Source: Gnetum montanum
Lineage: Eukaryota > Streptophyta > Gnetopsida > Gnetales > Gnetaceae
Direction: 5' to 3'
Assembly: GCA_015680685.1 (NCBI GenBank)
Contig: MNCI01026530.1
Coordinates: 71,075 to 135,074, forward strand
Length of the DNA stretch: 64,000 nt
Made by a program: the position numbers and the translations under genes. The notes below the pieces were generated by a model. That model did not search any database, was not told the origin of the DNA, and was given only the letters and a program-made list of their open reading frames with translations. Below, in pieces: positions 12,030-23,510 of the stretch (positions are counted from its first letter, which is position 1; every line of letters starts with the position of its first letter).

Positions 12030-13430
12030 CAAGAAGAATTAGTAAAGGTTTTTTCTTTTCTTTGGTTTTACAATTTTTTGTTTTTCAATTTTTTGTTTTC
12101 TAATTAACTAGTTGGTTGTTTCTTGTTTTATCTCTTGTGGGTAATCTCATCTATGAATAAAATACTCATGTAACTAGTTGGTTGAGGCATTGTTCTATGT
12201 TATCAGGTCACAAGTGATTAATTATTTGGATAGTGAGCCCACAACATCCACCCAACCATTCTATTAATAAGAGGTTCTTGCCTTGGGTATGATAATATTC
12301 TTGTTATCATCAAAACTTAAAGTAACTTTGTACTCATTATGCCTAGAGTGAAAAGTGATGAACTAAGAGGGAATGGCAAGGGTGTGACATCAGGGGAACT
12401 TGTGGATTCTCTTTGGTGTCATCTGTATGTGCTATCATGCAGCTTGGTTGTACTAAGATCCTTGTAGATCTAACAAACAATGGGAGTAAGAGTTGTAATA
12501 AAGGCACTCAATAAAGGAACTTAATGCTGTTATGGGGGGTTCCACTAGAAAGAAATGCATCCATGTCTAAAGGTTGGTGGCTTCTTTGGATCACCTTTGG
12601 GAAAGACAAAGTGCAAAAGCAGCCAGAATAAGAAAAAGAAAAGAAAAAAGAAAAGTAGAAAAGAAAGGCTCAAGAAAAATGTGCCGCAGATAAATTTGAA
12701 TCACTCCTCCCTTATGCAAAATGCCAAGTGATCGTAGACCTTGCTGTCATGATGCTCTTGTGATTGTCTATCATTGGGATGAAATAATGCGATGTCACTA
12801 ATTAGAGGTGTGGACTTGGTTTTGATCTTGAAGTGAAGGGCTAATGGTACTTTAATCATGCACAACACTTAGGATTCATTGTGCTTATGGTAGGTTACCT
12901 CACACCCTGATCTTTGTAATTCCTTCTGTAATTCATCTCATCTCATAGTCCAAGTACTTTTAACTTGTGTCTTGTGTTGCATAGAATTTATACCTCATAG
13001 TGGTGGTACTTAACATGTGTGTGTTTTATTACACAAGTGCAAATTACATTTAACCATTCTAGTGCCTACAGACATTTTAAGGTGTGGTTATGCAAGGGCA
13101 TGATAGGTTGGAACCTACTTTGGGGAGGATCCACTTGCGTAACTTTTGTACTTTGTAGTTGTTGCACACCACCACATCATTTTATACCCTCCAAGTTTTC
13201 CATTGCCAAATCTATTCTTTCCTTTGTCATCATTTTAATTGAACGTTCCTTAGAACCACTGCATGTCCTTTTCCCTCATCCTTTTCAAAGAACTTCATTG
13301 TATGACTCCACTTCATTACACTTTTGGTGCCTCAATTTCCACTTGCCATTATCCTAGACCTTTTAAATCTACCTCAAATCCTTTAATTTTTTCCCTAAAA
13401 CTTGAAAAATCATTAATTCTACTAAGTACC
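12030..13430 (+). other. Spacer of element E
   Basis: Non-coding stretch between gag and the internal promoter. It has homologues in F (5601-6974), E' (from 37531), K (56941-57700) and the 3' spacers of G, D and J. A purine-rich AAGAAAAAG tract lies near 12630-12670. From about 12707 it matches 37531 onward, which marks where the surviving part of copy E' begins. I see no protein. Confidence 0.55.
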
Positions 13431-13730
13431 CTATCTTGGTTAGGATGCGATATTGGGTACTCGGTATTGGGTCTAATGCAATATCGGGTATGCACCATCA
13501 CATATGCGATATTTTGTCTATAAAAACTATATATATGGGACCCTCACACACTACAGAAGTCATTTTCAATAGTTGATGTGGGGGCTTTGTTCAAATTTTT
13601 CTTCCACAATTTTTAGTGATTTGCAAGTCTAAATTCAACCTTCAATATTTCGCCCTTTGATGCTCCAATTTCTTTTCTAATTGAACCTAAATAAACCTAA
13701 AGTGTTTAACTTAGTCTTGGGGGAGGGGTA
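13431..13730 (+). promoter_or_regulatory. Internal promoter-like block and PPT-like motif of element E
   Basis: Degenerate repeats of GCGATATTGGGTACT type (13446-13513) are followed by TATAAAAAC at 13519-13527 and a TATATATA stretch at 13529-13536. About 185 bases on is AGTCTTGGGGGAGGGG (13713). ORF2 starts 310 bases downstream at 14040. The arrangement is conserved in E' and, inverted, in F, which supports a functional module that once drove ORF2. Transcription cannot be shown from sequence. Confidence 0.55.
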
Positions 13731-14039
13731 CTGTAGAACTTGCGCATAATATTTTCAAATTTGCTATCGCCTGAAGGATACCATAGGGGTAAGTAGTATT
13801 AAAAATTCATGCCAAATTAATTTTCTTCCTTCACCCAAGTCATCTAAATTATTATATGAGTCACCTAAATAGATCAGGTTCAACATTAAAACTTTTAGGA
13901 CAACTTCCTTGAAAAATTTCTAACTCTAAAATCACACTAAGCAAAGAATTAAACATTTATTAAAGGTAATGAGTAAGGTATGAGATAACTGAATTTCTTT
14001 AAATAACCTTACTAATAATTGATCTTTGTGTGATTACAG

Positions 14040-16834
14040 ATGATCCCTAAAAGAGGACAGTAAGGAGGACCTTCTCAAGGTGCAACTAAATGCCCAAGAG
14101 GACATAGAGGCCAAGAACCTCGAGTAGAACATGCAGAGTAGGAGGCCCACTCATTCAGCATTCATCAAGAAACCCCTGCAACATCTAGCCATGCAAAAGG
14201 TGGCAAAGTTAAAGCCTCAGAACCAAGGCAACAGCTTATGTTGTCCCCTAAATGTCTCCAAGACATTCAAGAGAAGCCCACCTTTGCAGCTATGATAGTG
14301 AAGCTCAATTTTGGACCTTTCACTAAGTTCACCCCTGAACCAGTGAAGACTTAGGTGAAGGCATCTCCACTATGGCCCATCCTCTTAGAGAGTAGTGATT
14401 GGTATTTGGGTGAAATGTATCAATTCTACCATGCCAAGGAGGAAGGCATCGTTGCCAATGTAGGTGGTGTATCCATTGATTTTTTTGCAAAGGCCATTGC
14501 AGAGGTCCTAAATCTTCCAAACAAAGGACCAAAAGTTGCTCATTTGTCCACTCATTCAGACATAAACGCAAGGAAATTATGGTTGAAATGGACCTACGAC
14601 AAGGACAATAAAGTTTACAGAGAATTGACCCTAGAAGAGAGGATCTAATTTAAAATCAAAACTTATCATCTTTTCCCAACCAAAGGTTTAAATAGATTAT
14701 CTACTTATGCGGTGTAGGGCAGTGCAATTTTGATGGGAAAATTTAATGCGAATATTCCCCATTTATATCTAACGAAGATATTAAAGCGATTTGAAGAAAG
14801 GAAGATAGGGAAGACTGCTTTGCCTTTCCCTCGTCTTATCAGGAAGCTATGTAGACGTGTCGGGATCTTGGGCTACACAAATGATGTTCCTAAGAAAGCC
14901 CAAAATGCTTCATATGCTGAATTGCTCAAATCACCAGTGCCTAGGAAAGATGCTGGCAAGTAGTTAGAATAAGGGTAAGAGTAAACAGTTGGGCCCACTA
15001 CGTCTCAAACGGTAGGACCCAACCAACAACAGGAAGTGAGGCCCAGCACATAGCCCATAAGCTAGCAAGTCCAGCAATCGCCACCACCGCAACAAGACTA
15101 TCAATCATCTATCAGTCATCTTCAAACAATCGCCAAGATAGTTAATTGGGGAAGCCATGATGCTGAAAAATTATTCAAGGTCATTGATGACATCGTATAG
15201 CCCACTATTTCGGCTAACCCTGCAAGTGGACATATTTCATTGATTTCAAGAGGAGAGTCCCAATGGTCTTAGCAAATCTCTGGGAATGCTGCATCTTTCC
15301 AGGTTAGGTTGGAAACTAGTGAAGGAGCCACAGTGGTGGTCATGTAGCACCAAGATGTGGCAGGTGCAATAGAGATGGTCATAGACCACATCAAAGAATC
15401 GTTTAATGTTCTTGTTGTGCCATTGGTAGATTTCACACAAACACATGATGCTCAAGCTTTGATTGGTCCCTCAATGACTCCTACGAGATATGAGGATGCT
15501 TTGGATTGCTTGCTGCAAATAGGACAAGTTATGATGTCTTTGTTTGACATTCCCCAAGATGTCATGGCAACACAATTAGACCTCATTTCCACTAAAAAAA
15601 ATTGGTCATGGCTGAAGTTAGGGCTAAGCATGTAGAAGGAGAGTTGCAAATATTGCAAGAGAAGCTTGTCGTCCTACAAGCTGAACAATGGGATCCTTCC
15701 CAATTTATCATAGTTGACCAATTAGACATTTTTAGAATTGAGCAACTAAATAAATTGTTGAAAGAAAAATAAAAGGATGGCAATGAAAAAGGAACATGCT
15801 AATTGGAATGCTTCAAAGGCACAAGCTCAGACATATGAACATGTTAAACCTTTCAAGGCCTTACAAGAGGAAAATAAATTACTTGTTGTTGAAAATCTTC
15901 AGTTGACCATAGTTGAGAAATAGAAGAACGTTCTCAAAGAATGTTTTCAAAAAATGCAAGAATAACTAGTTTAGGTCAACTAAGACATGAATTGCTTGGC
16001 CAAGGAGAATAGAACCCTCTCCATGAAGGAGGTCCACACCATCAAACAAAAAATGGCTATAGAAATAAGTGCATGGAAAAATGAGGCCAAAAAGCATGAG
16101 AAGTTAAAAGAACACTTCCATGACTAGGTGGGAATGTATAAGGAAATCATCAAAAAAGAGATCCATATGGCTAAGGCCCACATTAATTCTTTCAATATTC
16201 AACACACTGACTGGCGAGCTGTACTAGATAGTTATGCTGAGCTGTACTAGATAGTTATGCCTTTAACCACTAAATAGAATTGAAAAGTTGAAACCTACAT
16301 ATTCAAGACTTAACAGAGTACATGGAGTTGGCAAATCTATGGTATGCCAACTTGGCCATTTTAACAGCAAGGTGCTCAAGAACTGAGCTTAAGAAGTAAG
16401 TAGCTACTACCTATGCTAAATATGAGATGGAGTTTGTGGAACATAAGAAGACATTACAAAAATTAGAAGTAGCAAACTCTGAATTAGAGGTGGTAAAGGC
16501 TAGCTACTAGGGTTAGAAAGATGTAGTAGTAGATTTGGCTTGACAGCTTACAGATTATCAGGAACTCAAGGACAAAGTTAGAGCCTATAAGGAGGAATGA
16601 TGACTGTTTCCAACATGGTATGTCAAGGTCAATCAAATGTTCTCACAACTGTCATGTTCATGGGAAGTGCCAGCTCCACCAAACATTGGAACATTAGCAT
16701 AAATGACACATGATCCTTAGACAGAAGAGGAAAAACTTCAGGTGCTTCTTCAAAGGTATCCATTTCAGAAGCCTAGAGCACAGGACAAAGGAAAGGCATC
16801 CATGGAGGAGCCGTCACAACTAGGAACCACATGA
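14040..16834 (+). pseudogene. ORF2 of element E (plant-transposon-like domain plus coiled coil)
   Basis: Long decayed frame from ATG (MIPKRGQ) to TGA after LGTT. The N-terminal part (14355-14960) has features I associate with the Pfam family called putative plant transposon protein (Transposase_32, from memory): KLWLKWTYD, ELTLEERI, a run HLFPTKGLNRLSTY, then GKFNANIPHLYLTKIL and LPFPRLIRKLC. The C-terminal half (about 15590-16600) is Glu/Lys/Gln-rich with heptad-like spacing, a likely coiled coil. Many stops sit where E' or F keep Gln, so they look like CAA/CAG to TAA/TAG changes. It is absent from G and D. Function unknown. Confidence 0.68.
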
Positions 16835-17002
16835 GTTTCACAAATTTTGTATTTTGTGTTGGTGTCCAGATTTTTTTTTATCTAGTCCCACATTGTAGCA
16901 TGAAATAGTCCATGGTCATTCAATAATCCCATACCTATCCACTATTTATAATCAAATGAAATTGTTCCTCATTTTGTTTAACTCGAGGATGAGTTTTTAT
17001 TT

Positions 17003-17015
17003 AGTCATGGGGGTA
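17003..17015 (+). promoter_or_regulatory. 3' polypurine tract of element E
   Basis: AGTCATGGGGGTA directly abuts the 3' LTR. In the retrotransposon cycle this tract primes plus-strand DNA synthesis. The same motif abuts the 3' LTR of E' and, inverted, those of G and D; related forms abut those of F and J. Confidence 0.75.
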
Positions 17016-17899
17016 TGATGAATCATGGTTTTCTAGGCCTCAAGATCAGGTACATGATATCGGGTCTGTGATATCGTAGCCTGGATACGATATCATATAC
17101 ATGATATCGAGTACGCGATATCGTATCCACTATATCATGATTCCTGTGTTAACCTATAAATATAGCACTCAGGTGCACAGTGAAGAGGAGATTAGTCAAT
17201 TTTTAGTTTTTAGTTTCTTATAATCAATTTTAGTGTTCTTTTCAAGTGCATGCCTACAGTGTGATGCTTATAATTGTATGGAACCTTTGTTTGAGTATGA
17301 TGTACTTGGACACACACACAATTAGTAATAAAGATCAAGATTACTCCATCATTGTAGCATTCACTTAGCTTTTAATTTGTTTTAATTGTTTATTATTTAT
17401 TATTGTTTTCTTAGTTAACATTTCTTTTATCATCATTTACTATTCTTGTTGTTAAAGCCGAATGAGTACACCTGAATCACGAACATTTAATTGTAACTAT
17501 GTGGTAACCCAATAGCATATCAAGTAGTGCTTCGAGTGATGTGCACTTGGTAATCCTAGAAGTAGTACACAAAGTCCAAGATGCATGCAGATAATTAAGG
17601 ACAGATGCTTATCGCACTTAGGCTAACTTAGATCTTATTTCCTATTGCCCATTAGCTTAATTAAGTTACCACTTATTATCCTTAGGAGTAGAATAGTAGT
17701 AGGAACCACATCATACACCTCACTTTGGACTAAACCATACATGACAAAGTAATTACTAGTCCAAGTGGGAAGATAGTGAACTACAATCAACATATAACTG
17801 TCTACATGCTATAACTAGTCCATCTATAGAGTTCGATCGGATCACACGTACATGCTCATATTCATATGATTGAGCATAGGGATACCTCACCGCTCATCA
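17016..17899 (+). repeat. 3' LTR of element E
   Basis: TGATGAATCATGG to CCGCTCATCA, 884 bases. Five GATATC palindromes lie at 17055-17132, just upstream of the TATA box TATAAATA (17155-17162). The 5' LTR of the same element has three, so the array has changed length since insertion. It is followed by the target duplication TGAAT and the second piece of solo LTR H. Confidence 0.9.
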
Positions 17900-18054
17900 T
17901 GAATAAAATAAAATAAAATAATTAAATTACTAATTTAATCTAATCAACTACACCTAACTAATCTTAACATAAGCATTTGTTTCCACTTGTCGTACACATC
18001 TTGAACACGTTTAATGCTATTGGGTTACCAAATGTTAAACATTACTAGGATTAC
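17900..18054 (-). repeat. Solo LTR H, segment 2
   Basis: Middle part of solo LTR H between E and G. It begins with the E duplication TGAAT and a short AAAAT repeat, and ends ATTAC, the left duplication of element G. The same stretch is uninterrupted in H' (42606-42766), where GGATTACCAAGTGCC reads through the G insertion point. That shows G arrived after the segmental duplication. Confidence 0.85.
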
Positions 18055-18913
18055 TGATGAGCAAAAAGGTATCCCTACCCTCAACCATACCAATACGAGA
18101 ATCCACACATGATCTGATCGAATTCCAAGGACTAAGTGCTTATGTGCCTTTATGGAACAAGGATGGGATAGTCAATTATTGTCTTCCCAAGCTTACTTGT
18201 ATAGCATGATTGTATGGTTAAGTAAACTTGAGGTATATGATTTTTATATATCTTTATGTTTTATGGCCTGGTGCTACAAAGGAAGGAGAGAGATAACCAA
18301 GTAACTAATTTAATTTGATTACTCAACTATGCTTTAACTAGTCCTAACACCAACATCCGTTCTCACTTGTTGTACACATCCTGAACCAATGCAACATTTC
18401 TGGGATTACCAAACACTAATCATTACTAAGTTACCAAGCATTACACACATGCTCAAAGTAATCGTACTAAGTGTGCTTACTTATGAGAGTTATAGGGTGA
18501 GAGAGAGAACATTAATTAACTAAGGAAAGTATTAAATAACTACAATTAACATTAATTAATCTATTCTGGATGCTGCAAGGTTTATCACAAAGTTTTTCTT
18601 TATTGCCATACCAAGGTAAGCTAAGGTACACAATGCTCGAATGAGGTTCTGTTCACTTTATGACTCCTACTACGGGCATGCAGAAATAATTCTAACTTTG
18701 ATAGGGAGAAAAGGCAAGAGTTTGGGTAAGGGGCTAAGACTAATTAACAAACTACTCAACTAAAACTACTCTCAAACCAAGTGTGCTCACCTCTTATTTA
18801 TAGGTGACAAGATAGGCCCCGATATCGAATGCCCGATATCGCTTCGAAGGCTCCAATATCTCATATCCAATATCACAGATGTGATATCCTGTACCCGATA
18901 TCATGGCTCATCA
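18055..18913 (-). repeat. 3' LTR of element G
   Basis: TGATGAGCAAAAAGG to GGCTCATCA, 859 bases. GATATC/CAATATC motifs lie near 18815-18905. Its partner is 27177-28006. Adjacent bases 18914-18926 are the PPT, AGTCATGGGGGTA on the minus strand. Confidence 0.9.
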
Positions 18914-20800
18914 TACCCCCATGACTGAATGAAAACTTGTCCTCAAGTTCCTTACAAAATATTAGGAAGGTATGGGATTATTGACTAAATGAAAACTGAC
19001 AACGACAGGGAATAACAAACTCAAAGTGTCCGCTGAACGGATCAACAAAAATATTATAACATTGGTGTTTACACCCTTTGTGGTGAACACTGTACATAGA
19101 TGACATTCAAACCCTCATCCAACAACTTGAAGAGATAGAAAAGAAAATGTGCATTGTTGTTAATGTTGCGATTGCACCTTCCATTGTTTATCCATAGCCA
19201 CGCGACCAAACTTGGTCTCAACATAAACGCTCTAGCTCCAGTCCATCTTGAGTGCTTCCTCCTATCCTAGTCCATTGTTCATGTAATCGCCACCTGCACA
19301 CACAACACAGTCACAAATGAGCAAGGATAAGTAAGCCACAATGTAGTTGATACCTTGCCTCGATATAAAGCGCATTGGCTGAGTTGTGGTTATGGCAGAA
19401 ATTGGGTTAGAGGTTTATCACTGATAACTACCCAAGGTGTAGGGGTGATACAAGTAGTAGAATGAAGAAATTTGTGACAGGACCCCACGACTAAGAGTGA
19501 ACCTTTAGTAGCAATAGGGTGGAAAAGTATAGGGAAGAAGAAAAATGGGAAAAATAACAATGGCAATGCCAATAAAATGGATGTCATGGATGGGGATGAA
19601 ATGAGAAATGTTTGATTGCAAGAAATGTTTAAGGAGAAGAATTTAACAATTTCACCATAGAAGAATGTCAATGGGTCCCCTCCAAAGTAGCCTCATGCCT
19701 TTTATGCCCTGACAAACCCCCAAACCAAAGAGTCCATAGGCTCTAGGGATGACATATGAAAACAATGGTTAAAGACTTACCCACAAGAATGTACCAAGGA
19801 AAAAAAAATGTATCAACAAAAATATAGACTAATCATAAAACTGGAAATGAGATGGGAAATGGAAAGAAGTATGGAGAGTAGAAAATGGAATGGAATCCCA
19901 AGAGCAAGGTTGTGTAAAGTCCCTTGTGTATTTTATGGTTAAGGTGACTGAGTAGAACTCATTCCAAAGCCGGACTCAAACCAACCACATTTAGTGACCT
20001 TGCATCAATACACTTGACCAATCCATCCTCTTGAAGTAACAAGAATGCTTCCCCAAAGATTCACCACCATTCCAGGGAGAGAAAGATAGAGAAGCAGGAA
20101 GTGAAAAAGGGCCTTAGTTAGAGGGAACCTTCAGGCATGGGTAACATGTCTTTCCAGTGCCATAACTAGTGCTTGTAGCCCATATTTCTTTATTATGTCT
20201 AAGGGGTGTGCCTTGAATTCTCATTAATTTTTTTTTGTTTTATTTTTATTTTTATTTTTCGTGTGAGAACCACACCATGCAAAGACTAATTTCTATTCAC
20301 TCATCTTCCTAATATTTGATCAATGGTAGAATGGTAGAAAACTCATGAAAAGCATCCAAGTACCCAAGAGAATAGCTAGCACACATGCATCAAATCCCCT
20401 TGAAGTCACATCCTTTTCAACCATTGAGTCCTTCTTCGGTTTGAAGAATACCAAGCCACCAATTCATTAATAAGTTTATTTAGAAAAAGGGACAATACAG
20501 TTCCAAAACCAAGGGAGACCACAGAGTTGAATGGATGAATGGGCAACGTGGACTCATTACTTATTTTATCAAAAGAACCATATCTTAATAGCAACATTGA
20601 AAATCAAAGGTAAAAACCAAACATTAGCAATCAACATTATTATAGTACAATCCACCATCATGAGCACTTATTATATGACGAATGAAAGTAAGTCAAACAA
20701 AGAAATAGTAAAAATGGTAACGATGATAAGTAAATATGAAAAAATGTGTAAAATAAAAAATGTGTAAAACAAAAATACAAAAGGAACTGGGGGCTTTGAA
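18914..20800 (-). other. 3' spacer of element G
   Basis: Non-coding region between pol and the 3' LTR. It is homologous to the spacers of D (31258-33130) and J (61098-63070), and in part to F. It includes a PPT-like motif at 19481-19492 (AGTCGTGGGGTC on the minus strand) and a landmark GGCATGGGTAACATGTC near 20134. It contains neither ORF2 nor the internal promoter-like block. Short frames such as 20531-20767 have no recognisable similarity. Confidence 0.6.
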
Positions 20801-22200
20801 TAGTTAGAATTGGTGGTCATCTCCCCCACGATTGAGGTGGTAGGAGGTAATCTGAAATAGGGAGTAAGGTTGTCCACCAACAGAGGTAGCATTGGTATTG
20901 GATATCCTAGGCTTATGGAAAGGTTTGGTTTGTTGGACATTGACCAATAGTTTCTTATTCAGGCTCATAGGTTTGTAAATCATCATGGACCCTGAAGGAA
21001 AAGCTGCATGAATGATATAAGGTCCTTCCCACAGCATTTGAAATTTGGTTCGTTGTGGCACATGTGTGGGATTTCAGTAGAGAACCTTATCCTAGTTGAT
21101 ATTTAACTTTCCTAATCCTTAGGTCATAACGTTGTTTATTAAAAGCCTTGTGCAATTTGTTAGATGACAGGGTGACTAGTCAATTCTCATCTAGCAAGTT
21201 AAGGTTCATTGGTTGTTCTTTTTGTGCTAGATCAAGGTCAAGGTTGAGAACACATGCTGTGAATAGTGTATGGAGTTCTGCTTGAATAGGGAGCGTTGGA
21301 AGTTTACCATACACTAACTCATAGGAAGAGTAGCCTATAGGGAGTTTCTATGTGGAGTGGCATGCCCAAAGAGCATTGTTCAGTTTGGTGCTCCAATCTC
21401 TCCTATACTTACTAATAGTTGTTGTCAAAATTTTTGTAATCTCCCTATTGGTGACCTTGGCTTGACCATTTTCTTAAGAGTGGTATGATGTTATCAATTT
21501 GTGCTCAATCCCTAAGCATTGCATTAATTTCCGAAAAGTCACACTTGTGAAGTATGTACCATTGTCTAAAATAAGTGCATGCGGCATGCCAAACCTGTTT
21601 ACGACTTCTTGTTGAACAAATTATGTAGCTATAGATGATGTACAATCCTTAACGGTGACTGCTTCTACCTATTTTGTGAAGTATTTAATGGCAACAACGA
21701 TGTAGGATTTTCCATTGGACATTGGTGTAATAGGCCCCATAAAATCAATTCCCCAAATATCGAAGGGTTTTAAAGGTTGAATCCATTGTTGCAGATCCTC
21801 CATTCTAGTAGTCATTCCCCCATCACGTTTACATCACTCACAAGATTAGACGAAATGATGGGTGTCCCGGAACAATGTAGGCCAATAATATCTTGCAAGC
21901 AATATTTTAATGGTTGTTTGTCTCCAAGCATAATGACCCCCACGAGGACCCTCATGAGTGTCTTGAAGAACTCGTAATTGATCCACCTCGGGAACACACC
22001 ATCGGACCAAGCCATTGGGACATACTTTATAAAGTTTCCCATTGATCTTTATAAAATGCTTGGCTTGGTAAAGAAACTGTTGTTTCTTTTTAATGTCTAT
22101 CCCTTGTGGTGTTTATTGTGTAAGAAGATAGGTGAGAACACTACTATACCAGTTTGTCACCATGGTCAATTGATTAGTTACTACACCTGCAAAGAGGAGT
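20801..22200 (-). pseudogene. Integrase of element G
   Basis: Minus-strand reading with stops, containing a zinc-binding-region remnant with GHYAWRQTTIKILLARYYWPTLF, then the catalytic core: DFMGPITP (first Asp), LDNGTYFTS (second Asp) and ENGQAKVTNREI (Glu). These match the DDE signature of gypsy integrases that join element DNA to the host genome. The C-terminal tail (20804-21061) has WEGPYII and LLVNVQQTKPF. In D this tail is joined directly to protease-side sequence by a deletion. The frame ends near the motif at 20821. Confidence 0.8.
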
Positions 22201-22299
22201 TCATTAGGGAAATGATCAGAGAGTGGATATTCATCCTCTTTGTTGTCCCATCGCAACTAAGAAAAATGATCAACAACTACGTTCTCAGTGCCTTTAAAA

Positions 22300-22800
22300 T
22301 CAATCATTGTAAGATCGAACTCTTGTAAGATTACGAGCCATCATATGATGTGAGGGCTCACTGGTGGTTTATTCATTAGGAACCTTATTACACTATTATC
22401 CATGTGCATGGATACCTTATAGCCCAATACATAGTGCCTAAATTTTTCTAGTGCATACACTATAACCATTAATTCTTTCTCTGTTGTGGTGTAGTTAAGT
22501 TGTGCACCAGCAATTCTCCTACTTGCACAATGGATGTAATGAGGATGTTTTTGGTCATCTAACTATGTAAGTACAGCTCCTAAAGCATAGTTGGACACAT
22601 CAGTCATTATGTGGAATGGTCTGGACCAATCAGGAGCTTGTAGAATGGGTGTTTCTATGAGCTTCTGTTTTAAAGTTTGGAAAGCTAGTTCGCATTCCTT
22701 GGTTCATTCAAAAGGTACATCCTTTTTCGTTAGTTTAACCAATGATTTTGCAACCTTTGAAAAGTTCTCAATAAACCATCTCTAGTAGCCATTGTGTCCA
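22300..22800 (-). pseudogene. RNase H of element G
   Basis: Minus-strand translation shows MTDVSNYALGAVLT, QKHPHYIHCASR, AQLNYTTTEKELMVIVYALEKF and DNSVIRFLMNKP, the standard order of the gypsy RNase H domain that degrades the RNA strand of the RNA:DNA hybrid. It lies directly downstream of the reverse transcriptase and is interrupted by stops. No second (archaeal-type) RNase H was noticed. Confidence 0.72.
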
Positions 22801-23510
22801 AGGAATAACTAGATATCTTTTACAATTTTAGGTTGCCGAGTGATTCCTTGGATGATTTTAATCTTTTCGGGGTCTGCCTATATCCTTATTTGTGAAATCT
22901 TATGCCCTAATATGACACCTTCTTGGACCATTAAATGGATTTTTTGCCAATTGAGCCTTAAGTTGGTTTCTACACATTGTTTTAATACTTGCTCTAACTG
23001 GTCCAAGGCTTGATCAAAGTTCACTCCGTAGGTGGAGAAGTTGTCCATGAAGACTTCCACACCATTTCCTATTTGTTGCTGGAATATGCTTAGAACTAAT
23101 CATTGAAATGTTGCAGGGGCATTACACAAGCCAAACGACATCTGTTTGTATGCAAATGTTCCCCAAGGACTAGTGAACGTAGTCTTGGCTTGGTATTCTA
23201 GGGCTATTTGAATTTGGTTGTACCCACTATACTCATCCAGAAAACTATAATAGCGATGCCCTGCAATGGTGTCTAAGACTTGGTCAACGAATGGCAATGG
23301 AAAGTGGTCCTTGAATGTTGCCATATTCAATAGCCTAAAATCTATACACACCCTCCCTTTACCTTCCTTCTTAGGCACAATAACTAAGGGACTAACCCAT
23401 TCACTATTAGCAATGGGGTATATGAACCCAGCTTTTAGAAGCTGTTCAATTTCTTCCTTAACCACTTGCTTAAGCTTTGGGTTAAGTCACCTCTGCGATT
23501 GTCGTTGAGG
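22801..23510 (-). pseudogene. Reverse transcriptase of element G
   Basis: Recognisable RT core: VVKEEIEQLLKAGFIYPI, SEWVSPLVIVPKKEGKGRVC, DFRLLN, PLPFVDQVLDTIAGH, FLDEYSGYNQI, TFTSPWGTFAYKQMSFGLC, NAPATFQ, then VFMDNFSTYG and LRLNWQK. The catalytic box, normally YMDD/FMDD, reads FMDN, so the second Asp is lost. Stops follow TFQ and interrupt the tail. The family copies element RNA into DNA; this copy cannot. Confidence 0.88.

Larger units (their letters stand above)
1099..17899 (+). mobile_element. Element E, pol-less gypsy-type LTR retrotransposon
   Basis: A + strand element of about 9.2 kb once nested element F is removed. Order: 5' LTR 1099-1940, primer site 1941-1958, gag 2062-2704 continuing at 10305-12029, spacer, internal promoter-like block near 13440-13545, PPT-like motif at 13713, ORF2 14040-16834, 3' PPT 17003-17015, 3' LTR 17016-17899. 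The duplication TGAAT flanks it exactly (1094-1098 and 17900-17904). It lies inside solo LTR H. No protease, reverse transcriptase, RNase H or integrase is visible, so it would have depended on proteins from an element like G. Many in-frame stops show that it is dead. Confidence 0.88.

Noticed and set aside
17040-17140. GATATC arrays as a CRISPR-like or satellite array.
   Set aside because: Repeats are only 6-12 bases with irregular spacing and lie in LTR promoters of a plant genome.
18914-20800. A search of the G spacer for an ORF2 or internal promoter like those of E and F.
   Set aside because: The spacer aligns with D and J and runs to the PPT without either; no ORF2-like peptide was found.
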